A stretch of 47,928 nt of DNA, taken from Acidobacteriota bacterium (GTDB taxonomy: Bacteria; Acidobacteriota; Aminicenantia; S016-38). Location of the stretch: assembly GCA_015486055.1 (NCBI GenBank), contig WFSJ01000010.1:1-47928 (forward strand), given 5' to 3'. Position 1 is the first letter of the stretch; each line of letters starts with the position of its first letter. This document shows, one piece after another, positions 1 through 8,333 of this stretch. The notes beneath the pieces were generated by a model. It was not told the DNA's origin. It saw only the letters and a list, made by a program, of their open reading frames with translations, and did no database searches. A program made the translations under genes and the position numbers.

Positions 1-242
1 ATATTCAGGAAGCTTCATATGAACATCCCTAAGAGGATCTGGGAGTAATTTAGAAGATTCTAAAAGGTCGTGCCACGTTTGGGAAAGCTATGCCAATTCT
101 ACAGCTTTATAAGCCAATTTGCACTCTAATAGCTGTTAAAGTTCAGTTAAAATTAGAATTCCAGGATACTTCCTCTTATTTAAATTTCTCAGCTTATATT
201 CTTTTTCTCACTCTTGAGAGATTAATGAGTAATGACAAAAAA
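1..242. other. Edge stretch with no confident gene; possible decayed ORF on the minus strand
   Basis: No convincing gene is visible. On the minus strand one frame reads sensibly for 29 codons from 87 down to 1 (ending ...DVHMKLPEY at the edge). The same frame continues upstream with protein-like composition but is broken by TAG at 88-90 and TAA at 136-138. This could be the degraded start of a gene lying left of the window, or chance. No repeat, tRNA or terminator hairpin was seen. Confidence 0.25.
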
Positions 243-1460
243 TTAAATGGGTCGGTTTTTAGAAGCTAATTGGGAAATTAATTCTCTGAAGAATTCTTCC
301 AATATTTCCCTGCTTACTATAAGTGGAGGGATTATTTCAAGCACTTCGCCTTTTAAGCCCGAGGGAATTGTTATCCAGCCGCGCTCGAGAAGGTGGCGGA
401 AAGTTTTATAACCCTCATTAGGCTTTCCGAAGTCAAAGCCCCAGATTATTCCTGTACCTCGCCTTTCCCCTATGAGCTTCTTTTCAATAAGAGGTGATGA
501 AAGCTCCTCTATCCATGTTCCAATTTCCTCAGCCTTTCCTTTAGCATTTATTCTCTTATATTCCTCAAGTGCTCTCAAAGCTACCCTGCAAAAAAAAGGA
601 TTTCCTGAGAATGTGTATGTGTAACTTGCTTCTCCGCTGCTCTTACCCCAAGCGTCCATAATCCATTTTTTTCCCATGCATGCGGATAAGGGAAATGCTG
701 TTGTAAGAGCCTTGCCAATGGCTATTAGGTCCGGTTCCACCCTGAATTTATCTTTTGCAAAGGGTGCACCAGTTTTGTAAAAACCCGTGTAAAGTTCGTC
801 AAAAACAAGGGGAACCTTAAACCTATCCGATATTTCTCTGAGTCCTCTGAGAAGACCTATCTGGGCAATTCTTATGCCCGCTCTTCCCTGAATTGGTTCT
901 ATTAATACGGCTGTGATATTTCCCGCCCCTGCTCTTTTGCCTATTTCGCCCAGCGCATCTTCAGAAAAAGGAAAAAACTCGGTTTCAAACGGAAGAATTT
1001 CCTTAAATCTCCCCCTGAATTTTTTCCCTTGGGTGGGGGAAAGAGCTCCAAGTCCAGTGCCGTGATATGCCCCCTCAAATGCTATTATCTTTCCCCTTCC
1101 TCTATATAAATATGCCGTCCTCAGACAAGCTTCAACTGCATCCGAACCGTTCTGAACAAGCATGCCCTTCCATTCCCCTCCAAGGAGCTCTGAAAGCTTT
1201 TCAAGAAGCTCTATCTTCTCCCTGGAAGGGATAAGATCCCCCATTCCATGAAAGAATCCCTTGCCAGCTTCCCTTTTTATAAATTCAGGGGAGTGTCCCA
1301 ATATTGAGACTCCGAGAAATGAACTCAAGTCAATATATCTTTTCCCTTCGCAGTCCCATACATTAAGCCCGTCTCCACCACAGAAAACAGGGGGAAAATT
1401 CCCCTGTATATAGGTAAAATCCCCTTCTTCCAATCTCTTAAGCTTATAAAGCAATCTCAT
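243..1460 (-). CDS. Class III PLP-dependent aminotransferase
   Basis: This is a fold-type I PLP enzyme of the acetylornithine/4-aminobutyrate aminotransferase class, 405 aa, near the usual length. Family signatures are visible: the phosphate-binding segment QNGSDAVEA (about 103-111), AYHGT after the first core strand (131-135), the cofactor-ring Asp in VFDELYTGF (D221-E222), and the Schiff-base lysine in IGKALT (K250). The amino donor cannot be read from sequence. The ATG at 1460 lies inside the end of the upstream membrane-protein gene (17-bp overlap), so the two are co-transcribed and probably translationally coupled. No biosynthetic operon surrounds it, so the pathway is open. The class assignment is firm; the substrate is unknown. 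Confidence 0.88.
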   Translation of the reverse strand: MRLLYKLKRLEEGDFTYIQGNFPPVFCGGDGLNVWDCEGKRYIDLSSFLGVSILGHSPEFIKREAGKGFFHGMGDLIPSREKIELLEKLSELLGGEWKGMLVQNGSDAVEACLRTAYLYRGRGKIIAFEGAYHGTGLGALSPTQGKKFRGRFKEILPFETEFFPFSEDALGEIGKRAGAGNITAVLIEPIQGRAGIRIAQIGLLRGLREISDRFKVPLVFDELYTGFYKTGAPFAKDKFRVEPDLIAIGKALTTAFPLSACMGKKWIMDAWGKSSGEASYTYTFSGNPFFCRVALRALEEYKRINAKGKAEEIGTWIEELSSPLIEKKLIGERRGTGIIWGFDFGKPNEGYKTFRHLLERGWITIPSGLKGEVLEIIPPLIVSREILEEFFRELISQLASKNRPI

Positions 1461-2397
1461 TTTCGGCCTGAGATGCCTCCTCTACCTCTTTAATTTCCTT
1501 TCTGACCTTCATTCCCATAAATACCATAAAGAAAAGAGCAACAATATTTATTGAAAGGAACCTCATAAAATGAATCGTAATCGCCAATGAAACTGAGGCA
1601 GATTTTGGTATAGAGAAAAGCTTTCCGGAAAGGACAATTGCATATTCAAAGGTTCCGAGACTTGCAGGGGCAGCAGGTATAAGAAGGGCAATATTCAGGG
1701 AAAAAACAACGAAAAAGAGCTGAAGAATGCTCAGTTTGAATCCGGATGATAAGAAGAAAAAATAGAAAGAAAAACTTTCAATAAGCCATATTATTAATGT
1801 AAAGCTCATTATGTAAGAAAATGTGAGAGGACTTCTTATGGAAGATATCCCACTAAGAACATTTCTGATGAATTCCCCCTGCTTGTTCCCGAATATCTTG
1901 AAGAAAAGAAAGACAAGAAGCATTACCGCAGCTATTCCTCCCGCAAAGTAGTAAAGGAACTCTACCATCCTCATGTGAATGGAATAGATGGAACTACTTA
2001 TCACGCCAAGTATCACTATGGTTATGCCATCGTACAGCCTTTCCGTTCCAATAGCAGCCCCTGTTGAAGTCATCGGAAACTTTCCCTGCTTCTTCATCAT
2101 TATCACCCTCCAGAGGTCTCCCATCCTCCAGGGTAATATATTGTTTCCCATCTGTCCTATAAAGATGTTGGACATCGCAAGATTAAGATTTATTTCTTCC
2201 CCCTTCATTAGGATCATTTTCCATCTCATTCCCCTTAAAAGAAAAGAAAACAAGAAAATCAAAGTCCCGAGTAAAATATAAAAGAAGTTAGTTCTCTGTA
2301 TATAACCAAGGGTCTCGTTAAGATTGAAATTTTTGAAGGCGAAATAGAGGAAAAATAAAGAAATGAGTAGGGAAATTATAAAACTCAGCCTTTTCAT
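1444..2397 (-). CDS. Lysylphosphatidylglycerol synthase-like (UPF0104/YbhN-type) integral membrane protein
   Basis: A 317-aa polytopic membrane protein with about eight hydrophobic helices. It carries signatures of the LPG_synthase_TM/UPF0104 family: the GQMGNNILPWRMGDLWR stretch (about 85-101), TERLYDG (118-124) and the conserved loop PAAPASLGTFEYA (about 241-253). Relatives are flippase domains for lipids or polyprenol-linked sugars, found alone or fused to MprF catalytic domains. No catalytic domain is attached here. It is first in a two-gene minus-strand unit with the aminotransferase. A TATAAT on the minus strand (2411-2406) lies only 8 nt before the ATG, with AAGGA in between, so the transcript leader would be almost absent. 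Family is fairly sure; cargo is unknown. Confidence 0.8.
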   Translation of the reverse strand: MKRLSFIISLLISLFFLYFAFKNFNLNETLGYIQRTNFFYILLGTLIFLFSFLLRGMRWKMILMKGEEINLNLAMSNIFIGQMGNNILPWRMGDLWRVIMMKKQGKFPMTSTGAAIGTERLYDGITIVILGVISSSIYSIHMRMVEFLYYFAGGIAAVMLLVFLFFKIFGNKQGEFIRNVLSGISSIRSPLTFSYIMSFTLIIWLIESFSFYFFFLSSGFKLSILQLFFVVFSLNIALLIPAAPASLGTFEYAIVLSGKLFSIPKSASVSLAITIHFMRFLSINIVALFFMVFMGMKVRKEIKEVEEASQAENEIAL

Positions 2398-2405
2398 TCC
2401 TTTTT

Positions 2406-2411
2406 ATTATA
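2406..2411 (-). promoter_or_regulatory. Candidate -10 box for the flippase-aminotransferase unit
   Basis: A perfect TATAAT on the minus strand, 8 nt upstream of the ATG at 2397. No good -35 was found. If used, transcription would begin at or next to the start codon. Confidence 0.4.
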
Positions 2412-2432
2412 GAAGGTATTTTTAAAAAGTGG

Positions 2433-2438
2433 TATATT
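2433..2438 (+). promoter_or_regulatory. Candidate extended -10 for the P5C dehydrogenase gene
   Basis: TATATT preceded by TG-N (TGG), an extended -10 pattern, with a poor -35 (TAGAAG) 17 nt upstream. The start point would fall near 2445, before the strong AAAGGAGG ribosome-binding site. It lies back to back with the minus-strand -10 at 2406-2411. Confidence 0.4.
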
Positions 2439-2470
2439 GAAATTATGAAATAATTATAAAGGAGGAAAAA

Positions 2471-4021
2471 ATGCTAAAGGAATTTACAAATGAACCTTTT
2501 ACTGATTTTTCCATACCGGAAAACAGGAAGGAAATGGAAAAGACCCTTAAAAAGGTCCATTCAGCTTTCCCCGAAAAAGGAAGATTATATATCGATGGAA
2601 AGTGGGTTGAAAGCGCATCCGGCGAGACCTTCACCTCAATAAATCCCTCAAAGAAGGAAGAAATAATAGGGCATTACCAGAAAGGAAATGAGAAAGATGG
2701 AGAAAGGGCCCTTGAAGCTGCAACAAAAGCCTTTGAAGAATGGAGATTCTACCCTCCAGAGGAAAGGGCGGCATTAATTCTCAAAGCAGCGAAAAGAATG
2801 AGGGAAAGGAAAAATGAACTTTCTGCCTGGATGGTTTACGAAACAGGAAAAAACTGGGCAGAAGCAGATGGGGACACTGCAGAGGCAATAGATTATCTTG
2901 AATATTATCCAAGACAGATGCTCCGTCTATCAGGAAATCAACCTCTAACCCCATACCCTCCGGAATTCAATGAGTATTACTATATTCCCTTAGGCCCTGT
3001 TGTAGTAATTCCACCCTGGAACTTCCCTGCCGCAATTCTCGTTGGCATGACCTCAGCTGCTCTCGTTACAGGAAATACCGTTGTTCTGAAGCCGGCTTCC
3101 GATTCTCCAGGAGTTGCGACAAGGGTCGTTGAACTTTTTGAAGAGGTTGGGATCCCCAAGGGAGTGTTGAACCTTGTGACAGGTCCAGGAGCAAGCCTTG
3201 GAAATTATCTCGTAACACACCCGAAGACAAGGATGATTGCATTCACAGGTTCAAAGGCTGTAGGGCTGAAGATAAATGAGCTTGCAGCGAAACTATCCCC
3301 CGGACAGATATGGATAAAAAGGGTAATAGCAGAAATGGGAGGAAAGGACCCTCTGGTAGTAGCAGAAGATGCCGACCTTGAGGCAGCGGCAGCGGGTGTT
3401 GTAACCTCAGCCTATGGGTTTCAGGGACAGAAATGCTCTGCCGGCTCAAGACTCATAGCTGTTGAAGCCATTTATGATAAGCTAATTGAAATGGTGGTAG
3501 AAAAGGCAAAGAAACTTAAAGTAGGACCTGGCGAGGAAAACTTCCCTGTTGGACCTGTGATAAATCAGGCAGCAGAGACGAAGGTAATGACTTATATAGA
3601 TATAGGAAAGAAAGAAGCCAAGCTTATTCTCGGAGGAAAAAAGGCAAGGGAAGATGGCTTCTACATTGAACCTACAATATTCGTTGATGTCCCTGAGAAT
3701 GCAAGAATAGCCCAGGAAGAAATCTTCGGGCCTTTCCTTTCCATTATAAAGGCAAAGGACTATGACGATGCCCTTAGAATAGCAAATGGGACAGTTTATG
3801 GACTTACAGGAGCGGTCTTCACTAAGGACCGCGGGAAAATACAAAAAGCAAAAAGGCTCTTCCATGTAGGAAATCTTTACATAAATAGGAAATGCACAGG
3901 TGCCCTTGTTGATGTTCATCCTTTCGGTGGCTTCAATATGAGCGGAACAGATTCAAAGGCGGGAGGCAGGGATTATCTTCTTCTCTTTCTCCAAGGAAAA
4001 TCAATTTCCGAGAGGTTGTAA
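2471..4021 (+). CDS. rocA: 1-pyrroline-5-carboxylate dehydrogenase
   Basis: An aldehyde dehydrogenase that oxidises L-glutamate 5-semialdehyde/P5C to glutamate with NAD(P)+, the last step of proline and arginine catabolism. The 516-aa length matches the stand-alone RocA/PruA type (about 515 aa). Visible features are the N-terminal arm, the cofactor-binding strand PPWNFP followed by KPASDSP, the glycine motif FTGSKAVG, the catalytic Glu in AEMGGKD and the catalytic Cys in GQKCSAGSR. A strong AAAGGAGG sits just before the ATG at 2471. No proline dehydrogenase is in view. Together with the downstream secreted peptidase gene it would fit amino-acid fermentation, which is an inference. Confidence 0.93.
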   Translation: MLKEFTNEPFTDFSIPENRKEMEKTLKKVHSAFPEKGRLYIDGKWVESASGETFTSINPSKKEEIIGHYQKGNEKDGERALEAATKAFEEWRFYPPEERAALILKAAKRMRERKNELSAWMVYETGKNWAEADGDTAEAIDYLEYYPRQMLRLSGNQPLTPYPPEFNEYYYIPLGPVVVIPPWNFPAAILVGMTSAALVTGNTVVLKPASDSPGVATRVVELFEEVGIPKGVLNLVTGPGASLGNYLVTHPKTRMIAFTGSKAVGLKINELAAKLSPGQIWIKRVIAEMGGKDPLVVAEDADLEAAAAGVVTSAYGFQGQKCSAGSRLIAVEAIYDKLIEMVVEKAKKLKVGPGEENFPVGPVINQAAETKVMTYIDIGKKEAKLILGGKKAREDGFYIEPTIFVDVPENARIAQEEIFGPFLSIIKAKDYDDALRIANGTVYGLTGAVFTKDRGKIQKAKRLFHVGNLYINRKCTGALVDVHPFGGFNMSGTDSKAGGRDYLLLFLQGKSISERL

Positions 4022-4022
4022 T

Positions 4023-6635
4023 ATAAAGAAGTTAGCTTTAATTCTCATTGTCCTCCCCCTCTTTGCATGGAAAGGCATTGTCACCGAACATTTTATAATA
4101 TATTATCCATGGGGAATGGAGGGGGAGGCGAAGAGGATCGGATTTTATTTGGAAAAATATTACCCAAAGGTATCATCCTTAACCGGAAACTACCTCTACA
4201 AAACAATCGTTGGCCTCCATGATGTGGGAATGGAGAGCAATGGATTTACGGATCCTCTTGTTCCTTCCATACATATCTTTGCTGCTCAGCCCTATCCATC
4301 CCAGGAATTTGGGGCAATGAGAAGCTGGTGGAGAGAAGTCTGTGTGCATGAATTCACCCATGCCTCTCATCTTTCAAGAACATCTGGAATCACAAAAATA
4401 ATGCGAGTTTTAATAGGAAGAGCTTTCCTCCCAAACCTCTTAACCCCTTCTTTCCTGACCGAGGGTATTGCAGTCTACTCTGAATCAACTCTCCTCCCAT
4501 ATGAGGGTAGGCTCAACGAGGGATTCTTCGAGAGCTACATAAAAAATTCCCTTCCCTTCTCTTTATCTTTTCTAATGGGTGAGCCATTAGTTTACCCGTA
4601 TTCCTCAATGAGATACATCTATGGTGGGGAATTCATAAAATACTTAGCTGAAAAATACGGTGAGGAAAAAATAGAAGATTTCATAAAATCTTATAGTGGC
4701 TCCCTCTGGCAGTTTTTAGGGATAACCCCTAAGGCTTATAAAAGAATATTCGGGAGAGGCCTTTCCAAATTATACAGAGATTTTTCGGAAGAATGGAAAA
4801 ACGGAAGGAAACTCAAGGGGATTTTTGAAGCAGACAACCTTATGTGGATGAGTTCAGGTGGAGGAAAGCTCTATATTTCAAAACTTGACCTTTCCTTTCC
4901 CTTCCCTCAGTTCCACATACCAACTTACAGCATTATTGAGCTTAATCCAGAGAGTGGAAAACACAGGGTAATATCAAGGGACCCGGTTTCCCTCCCAATG
5001 AGATATGAAAATGGTAATCTTTATTATGCAAGGACTGAATTGAGGAGGGGATTTAAGAATAAAATAAATCTGAGCTATGGTGAGTCGAGGGAGATAATCA
5101 AGATTAATTTAAAGACAGGCAAAAAGGAAAAAATACTCAAAGGCCTAATAAGAGCATTTGATGTCAAAGATGGAAAAATTCTCTATTCTCTTCCTTACAA
5201 ATGCTGCGGTTCTGAGCTTTTTGTATATAATCCAAAAAATAGGAAATCAGAGCTACTCCTGAAATCCGACAAAATAGAGTTTTATGATATAGCATGGGGA
5301 AAGGAGATTATCCTTGGGGGAAGAAAAGATGGGGAAGGTTCAGATCTTTATGTTTTAAAGAATGGAAATGCAGAGAGGCTGACGCAAACTCCTTTTACCG
5401 AGACTAATCTGAGATGGGAAGGAGATCTGTTAATTTTTTCTGCAAATCCTGACGGCCTATGGAAAGCTTACTCCCTAAGAGATGGGAAATTCCTCAGGCT
5501 TTCTGATTCTGACCTCTGCGAAAGCCCCTCTATTTCTGGAAAAAACCTTTACTGCATAAGCATTGTTTCTGGAAGAAAAAAGGTGATCAAGGAGAAGGTT
5601 AAAAACTCAGTAGAAAAATGGAACCCTCCCCCTTATTCTGCAGATCAAAGGAGTCTTGAATTCTCAAAGGCATCAACAATTTACAATACAATTACTCTGT
5701 TTATCCCTGACCTTTACTACTTTTCTTACGAAAACGAAGCTTTCAAATTCAACGCAATTGGCCACGATGCCCTCGAGGAGAATTTCTATCTTTTTTCCAT
5801 AGGAAGCAAGGAAAATTATGGAACTGTATGGAATTTCAACCTTTCCTCGCTTTCTCTCAGCCCATTCCTGATGAATCTTTCCTTCAAGAACGAAGAGGAA
5901 AAATCAATGGATTTCAACCTATCCTATCCTGTTTTTATGTCCTCAAGAAAATTCCTCAGGAGTTGCTTCCTTAATTTGGGTCTCTCTGATAAACTCTCTA
6001 TTGAAAGGAGGGCTGCTACTTCCATAAGCTGGGACCTGATCTTCAAAAGCAAAAACAATAAATTCCAGGTTTATCTTGAGCCTGAACTTGACCTTGAGGG
6101 TCTATGGACAGGAAGCACAATAAAAAGAAAAGGGTATTTTCTCCAAGGAGGTTTTCTCTATTCTCTCTCTAAGAAAACCGGAGTTTATTGTTCCCTAAGC
6201 TATGGGAAAGACAGGAAAAATCCTGAAGGAATCGATTTCAGAACCTTCTCATGGGGACGCATCAACAAGAGAGAAGGTATTCTTGCTTATGATGAGCTGA
6301 GTTACAGGCTTCTTAATATAAGGAAGGGTATAGCAAACCCCCATTTCTTCTTGGATGGACTTTATCTCTCCGCTTTTTCCGAAGCAATTGCAGGAGAAGG
6401 TTCACACAGAGAATCCCTTGGGGGATTTTTATCACTCGAGATCTCTGCATATCATGGTCTTGCAAGGTTCTATCCCATGGCTGGGGTTGCCTATAGATTT
6501 GACGAAAGAAGATGGACAGGGATCTGGGGAATAAATGGGTTTCTTTATCCATTTCAGCTCTTCAGAAAGAGTTCCTCCCTGAAAAAGACTCTGAGGGCTA
6601 AAGAAATAAATAAATTCTATGGAGGAATAATATGA
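4023..6635 (+). CDS. Secreted zinc metallopeptidase with beta-propeller-like and outer-membrane barrel-like regions (apparent ATA start)
   Basis: An exported gluzincin-type (peptidase MA-like) protein of about 870 aa. The frame opens with a signal peptide (KKLALILIVLPLFA) directly behind an ATA at 4023 and a GAGAGG ribosome-binding site overlapping the end of rocA. The first ATG, at 4116, would delete both the signal peptide and the first strand of the domain (TEHFIIYYPWG), so I take ATA as the start. The zinc site is HEFTH (109-113), with the third ligand in LTEGIAVYSE (E147). The middle has WD40/TolB-like repeats (NPESGKHR, LKTGKKEK, DGEGSDLYVL). The last 250 or so residues alternate polar and aromatic positions like a beta-barrel. 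It overlaps the next gene by 4 nt. The catalytic site appears intact; substrate is unknown. Confidence 0.75.
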   Translation: MKKLALILIVLPLFAWKGIVTEHFIIYYPWGMEGEAKRIGFYLEKYYPKVSSLTGNYLYKTIVGLHDVGMESNGFTDPLVPSIHIFAAQPYPSQEFGAMRSWWREVCVHEFTHASHLSRTSGITKIMRVLIGRAFLPNLLTPSFLTEGIAVYSESTLLPYEGRLNEGFFESYIKNSLPFSLSFLMGEPLVYPYSSMRYIYGGEFIKYLAEKYGEEKIEDFIKSYSGSLWQFLGITPKAYKRIFGRGLSKLYRDFSEEWKNGRKLKGIFEADNLMWMSSGGGKLYISKLDLSFPFPQFHIPTYSIIELNPESGKHRVISRDPVSLPMRYENGNLYYARTELRRGFKNKINLSYGESREIIKINLKTGKKEKILKGLIRAFDVKDGKILYSLPYKCCGSELFVYNPKNRKSELLLKSDKIEFYDIAWGKEIILGGRKDGEGSDLYVLKNGNAERLTQTPFTETNLRWEGDLLIFSANPDGLWKAYSLRDGKFLRLSDSDLCESPSISGKNLYCISIVSGRKKVIKEKVKNSVEKWNPPPYSADQRSLEFSKASTIYNTITLFIPDLYYFSYENEAFKFNAIGHDALEENFYLFSIGSKENYGTVWNFNLSSLSLSPFLMNLSFKNEEEKSMDFNLSYPVFMSSRKFLRSCFLNLGLSDKLSIERRAATSISWDLIFKSKNNKFQVYLEPELDLEGLWTGSTIKRKGYFLQGGFLYSLSKKTGVYCSLSYGKDRKNPEGIDFRTFSWGRINKREGILAYDELSYRLLNIRKGIANPHFFLDGLYLSAFSEAIAGEGSHRESLGGFLSLEISAYHGLARFYPMAGVAYRFDERRWTGIWGINGFLYPFQLFRKSSSLKKTLRAKEINKFYGGII

Positions 6636-7435
6636 GGAGGAAACCAACAGTTTCAGGTCTTTTCTATCCAGGAGATAAAAGGGAAATCTTAGCCTGGATG
6701 GAGGAAAATTTTGCCAAAACTCCAATATCTCTCTATGATGCAAAGGGGATAATGACTCCCCACGCCGGCTATATTTACTCAGGAGAAGTTGCAGCTAAAG
6801 TATATTCCTCAATAAAGATCCCAGATGTTGCTATAATCATGGGTCCAAATCATACAGGACTTGGTAAAAGGGCCTCAATAATGACAGAAGGGTATTGGGA
6901 TATGCCTCTTGGAAGCGTAAAGATTGAGGAAAACCTCGCAAAGGATATATTGAACTCAAGTAAGGTTCTTGAGGATGACATTTATGCCCACCTTAAAGAA
7001 CACTCAGTTGAAGTTCAGGTCCCTTTTCTCCAGTATCTTAACTCCGAAATAAGAATAGTGCCGATTGTCCTTTCCATTTTGAGCTTTGATGAGATCCTTG
7101 AAATTTCAGAAGCAATAGTAAAAGCAGTGAAGTCATTCTCGGAGACGATTCTCATAATAGCTAGCTCTGACATGAGCCACTATGTTCCATCATATATAGC
7201 AAAGGAAAAGGACAATCTTGCCATAGATAGGATAATAAGCCTTGATGGAAATGGGCTTTTAAGAACTGTGGCCGAAAACGATATATCAATGTGCGGATAT
7301 ATCCCAACATCCATAATGATAGAAGCAACAAAGAGGCTGGGGGCAAAACAGGGGAAGTTAATAGCCTACTCAAATTCTGGAGAGGTGAGCGGAGAAGAAC
7401 CTGTAGTTGGATACGCAGGAATTGTATTATATTAA
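6632..7435 (+). CDS. Memo-family protein (AmmeMemoRadiSam system protein B type)
   Basis: A 267-aa protein of the Memo/MEMO1 family, which is structurally related to class III extradiol dioxygenases. Conserved blocks are in order: the opening PTVSGLFYPG, the first metal-ligand loop TPHAGYIYSG, GPNHTG, EHSVEVQVPFLQ and SSDMSHY. In many bacteria Memo is encoded with an AMMECR1 protein and a radical SAM enzyme; neither is adjacent here. Its start codon overlaps the stop of the secreted peptidase gene (ATGA), with GGAGGAA upstream, so translation is coupled. The biochemical role of bacterial Memo is not settled. Family assignment is firm. Confidence 0.88.
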   Translation: MRRKPTVSGLFYPGDKREILAWMEENFAKTPISLYDAKGIMTPHAGYIYSGEVAAKVYSSIKIPDVAIIMGPNHTGLGKRASIMTEGYWDMPLGSVKIEENLAKDILNSSKVLEDDIYAHLKEHSVEVQVPFLQYLNSEIRIVPIVLSILSFDEILEISEAIVKAVKSFSETILIIASSDMSHYVPSYIAKEKDNLAIDRIISLDGNGLLRTVAENDISMCGYIPTSIMIEATKRLGAKQGKLIAYSNSGEVSGEEPVVGYAGIVLY

Positions 7436-7440
7436 TTGAG

Positions 7441-7743
7441 ATGATAGGGAAAAATTCTGTTGTCGTGGTTTATCTTGAATCCCCAAAGGAGAAATATTTC
7501 GGTCTTCTTCTTGAGCTTCACAATTCTGGTATCATCCTCAGGGGGCTTAACCTCGAATCTTTTCAAACCTGGATGGAAGAGGTAAACTCCGGTAAAAAGG
7601 GGACCGCAATCTCCACATTCTTTTTCCCCTGGAGGAGGGTCGTAAAGATGATTCTTGATGAAGAAACAGATGGGGTTGAATCACTCACACAGAGATTTAA
7701 GAGAAGAACCGGGAAGGGAATTTTTGAGATCCTTCTTCCCTAA
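7441..7743 (+). CDS. Small conserved-looking protein of unknown function, possible Sm-like fold
   Basis: A 100-aa soluble protein I do not recognise. The frame is open upstream to 7291, but that part lies inside the Memo gene in another frame; the ATG at 7441, 5 nt after the Memo stop, is the natural start. The pattern is a strand (SVVVVYLES), a bent strand pair (EKYFGLLLELHNSGIILRG), a variable helix-like loop, then a strand with FFPWRRVVKMILDE. This resembles the strand order of Hfq/LSm domains, where a nucleic-acid-binding five-stranded sheet is built. That is a fold guess only; no Hfq signature is present. Tight spacing places it in the operon with Memo and the HAD phosphatase. Confidence 0.55.
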   Translation: MIGKNSVVVVYLESPKEKYFGLLLELHNSGIILRGLNLESFQTWMEEVNSGKKGTAISTFFFPWRRVVKMILDEETDGVESLTQRFKRRTGKGIFEILLP

Positions 7744-8317
7744 AGGAGCAATTTTTGACCTTGACGGAACCCTTTTTATCTCCCCTTACAATTGGGCTGA
7801 GATAAAAAGAAAGCTCGGAGTCAGGGGAAAATTAATCCTCGATCATTTATACTCCCTTCCTGAACCTGAAAAAGGCAAAATGTTTGAGCTCCTGGACAGG
7901 TTAGAGGAGGAAGCGGTTAAAAAGGGAGTTCCTGCTCCCGGAGCTGTTGAGGTCCTTAAAGAGCTAAGGAAGAAAGGATTAAAGCTCGGAGTTTTAACAA
8001 ACAATTCTGCCCGACTCGCAAATAAGGTGATAACGAAGCTCGGCTTTACTTTTGATTCAGTTATAACAAGAGACAGTGGAGTTTACAAACCCTATCCTGA
8101 GGCGATAGAGAAAATACTTTTCGCACTTTCCCTGCAAAGTAAGGACTGCTTATACATAGGTGATAATTGGTTGGACCTTGAGACAGTAAAGCCCTTCAAT
8201 TTCAAGATGGTTTTAATAGTGAGCAGAGATGAAGAGCTGAGGAAAAAATACAGAGAAAAGGCTGTTTATCTTTCCTCCCTCCAGGAAATATTAGATATAT
8301 TAAATGGTAAAATCTAA
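7724..8317 (+). CDS. HAD-superfamily phosphatase (phosphoglycolate phosphatase-like)
   Basis: A subfamily IA haloacid dehalogenase-like hydrolase with all four motifs: I in FDLDGT (nucleophile and acid/base Asp), II in LTNNS (Thr), III the Lys in YKPYP, and IV in IGDNWLDLE. A helical cap lies between motifs I and II. The frame extends upstream to an ATG at 7655, but that stretch overlaps the preceding gene heavily and has no HAD homology. I prefer the TTG at 7724, preceded by a GGGAAGGGAA stretch, giving about 197 aa and a 20-nt overlap. Substrate cannot be read; these enzymes dephosphorylate small metabolites. Confidence 0.8.
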   Translation: MRSFFPKGAIFDLDGTLFISPYNWAEIKRKLGVRGKLILDHLYSLPEPEKGKMFELLDRLEEEAVKKGVPAPGAVEVLKELRKKGLKLGVLTNNSARLANKVITKLGFTFDSVITRDSGVYKPYPEAIEKILFALSLQSKDCLYIGDNWLDLETVKPFNFKMVLIVSRDEELRKKYREKAVYLSSLQEILDILNGKI

Positions 8318-8333
8318 ACTGAGAGGTGAAAAA

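Noticed and set aside
4109-4118. ATG codons near 4109 and 4116 as start of the secreted peptidase
   Set aside because: 4109 is out of frame, and 4116 would remove a clear signal peptide and the first domain strand.
7291-7440. Upstream extension of the small 100-aa protein
   Set aside because: It lies inside the Memo gene in a different frame; the ATG at 7441 follows the Memo stop directly.
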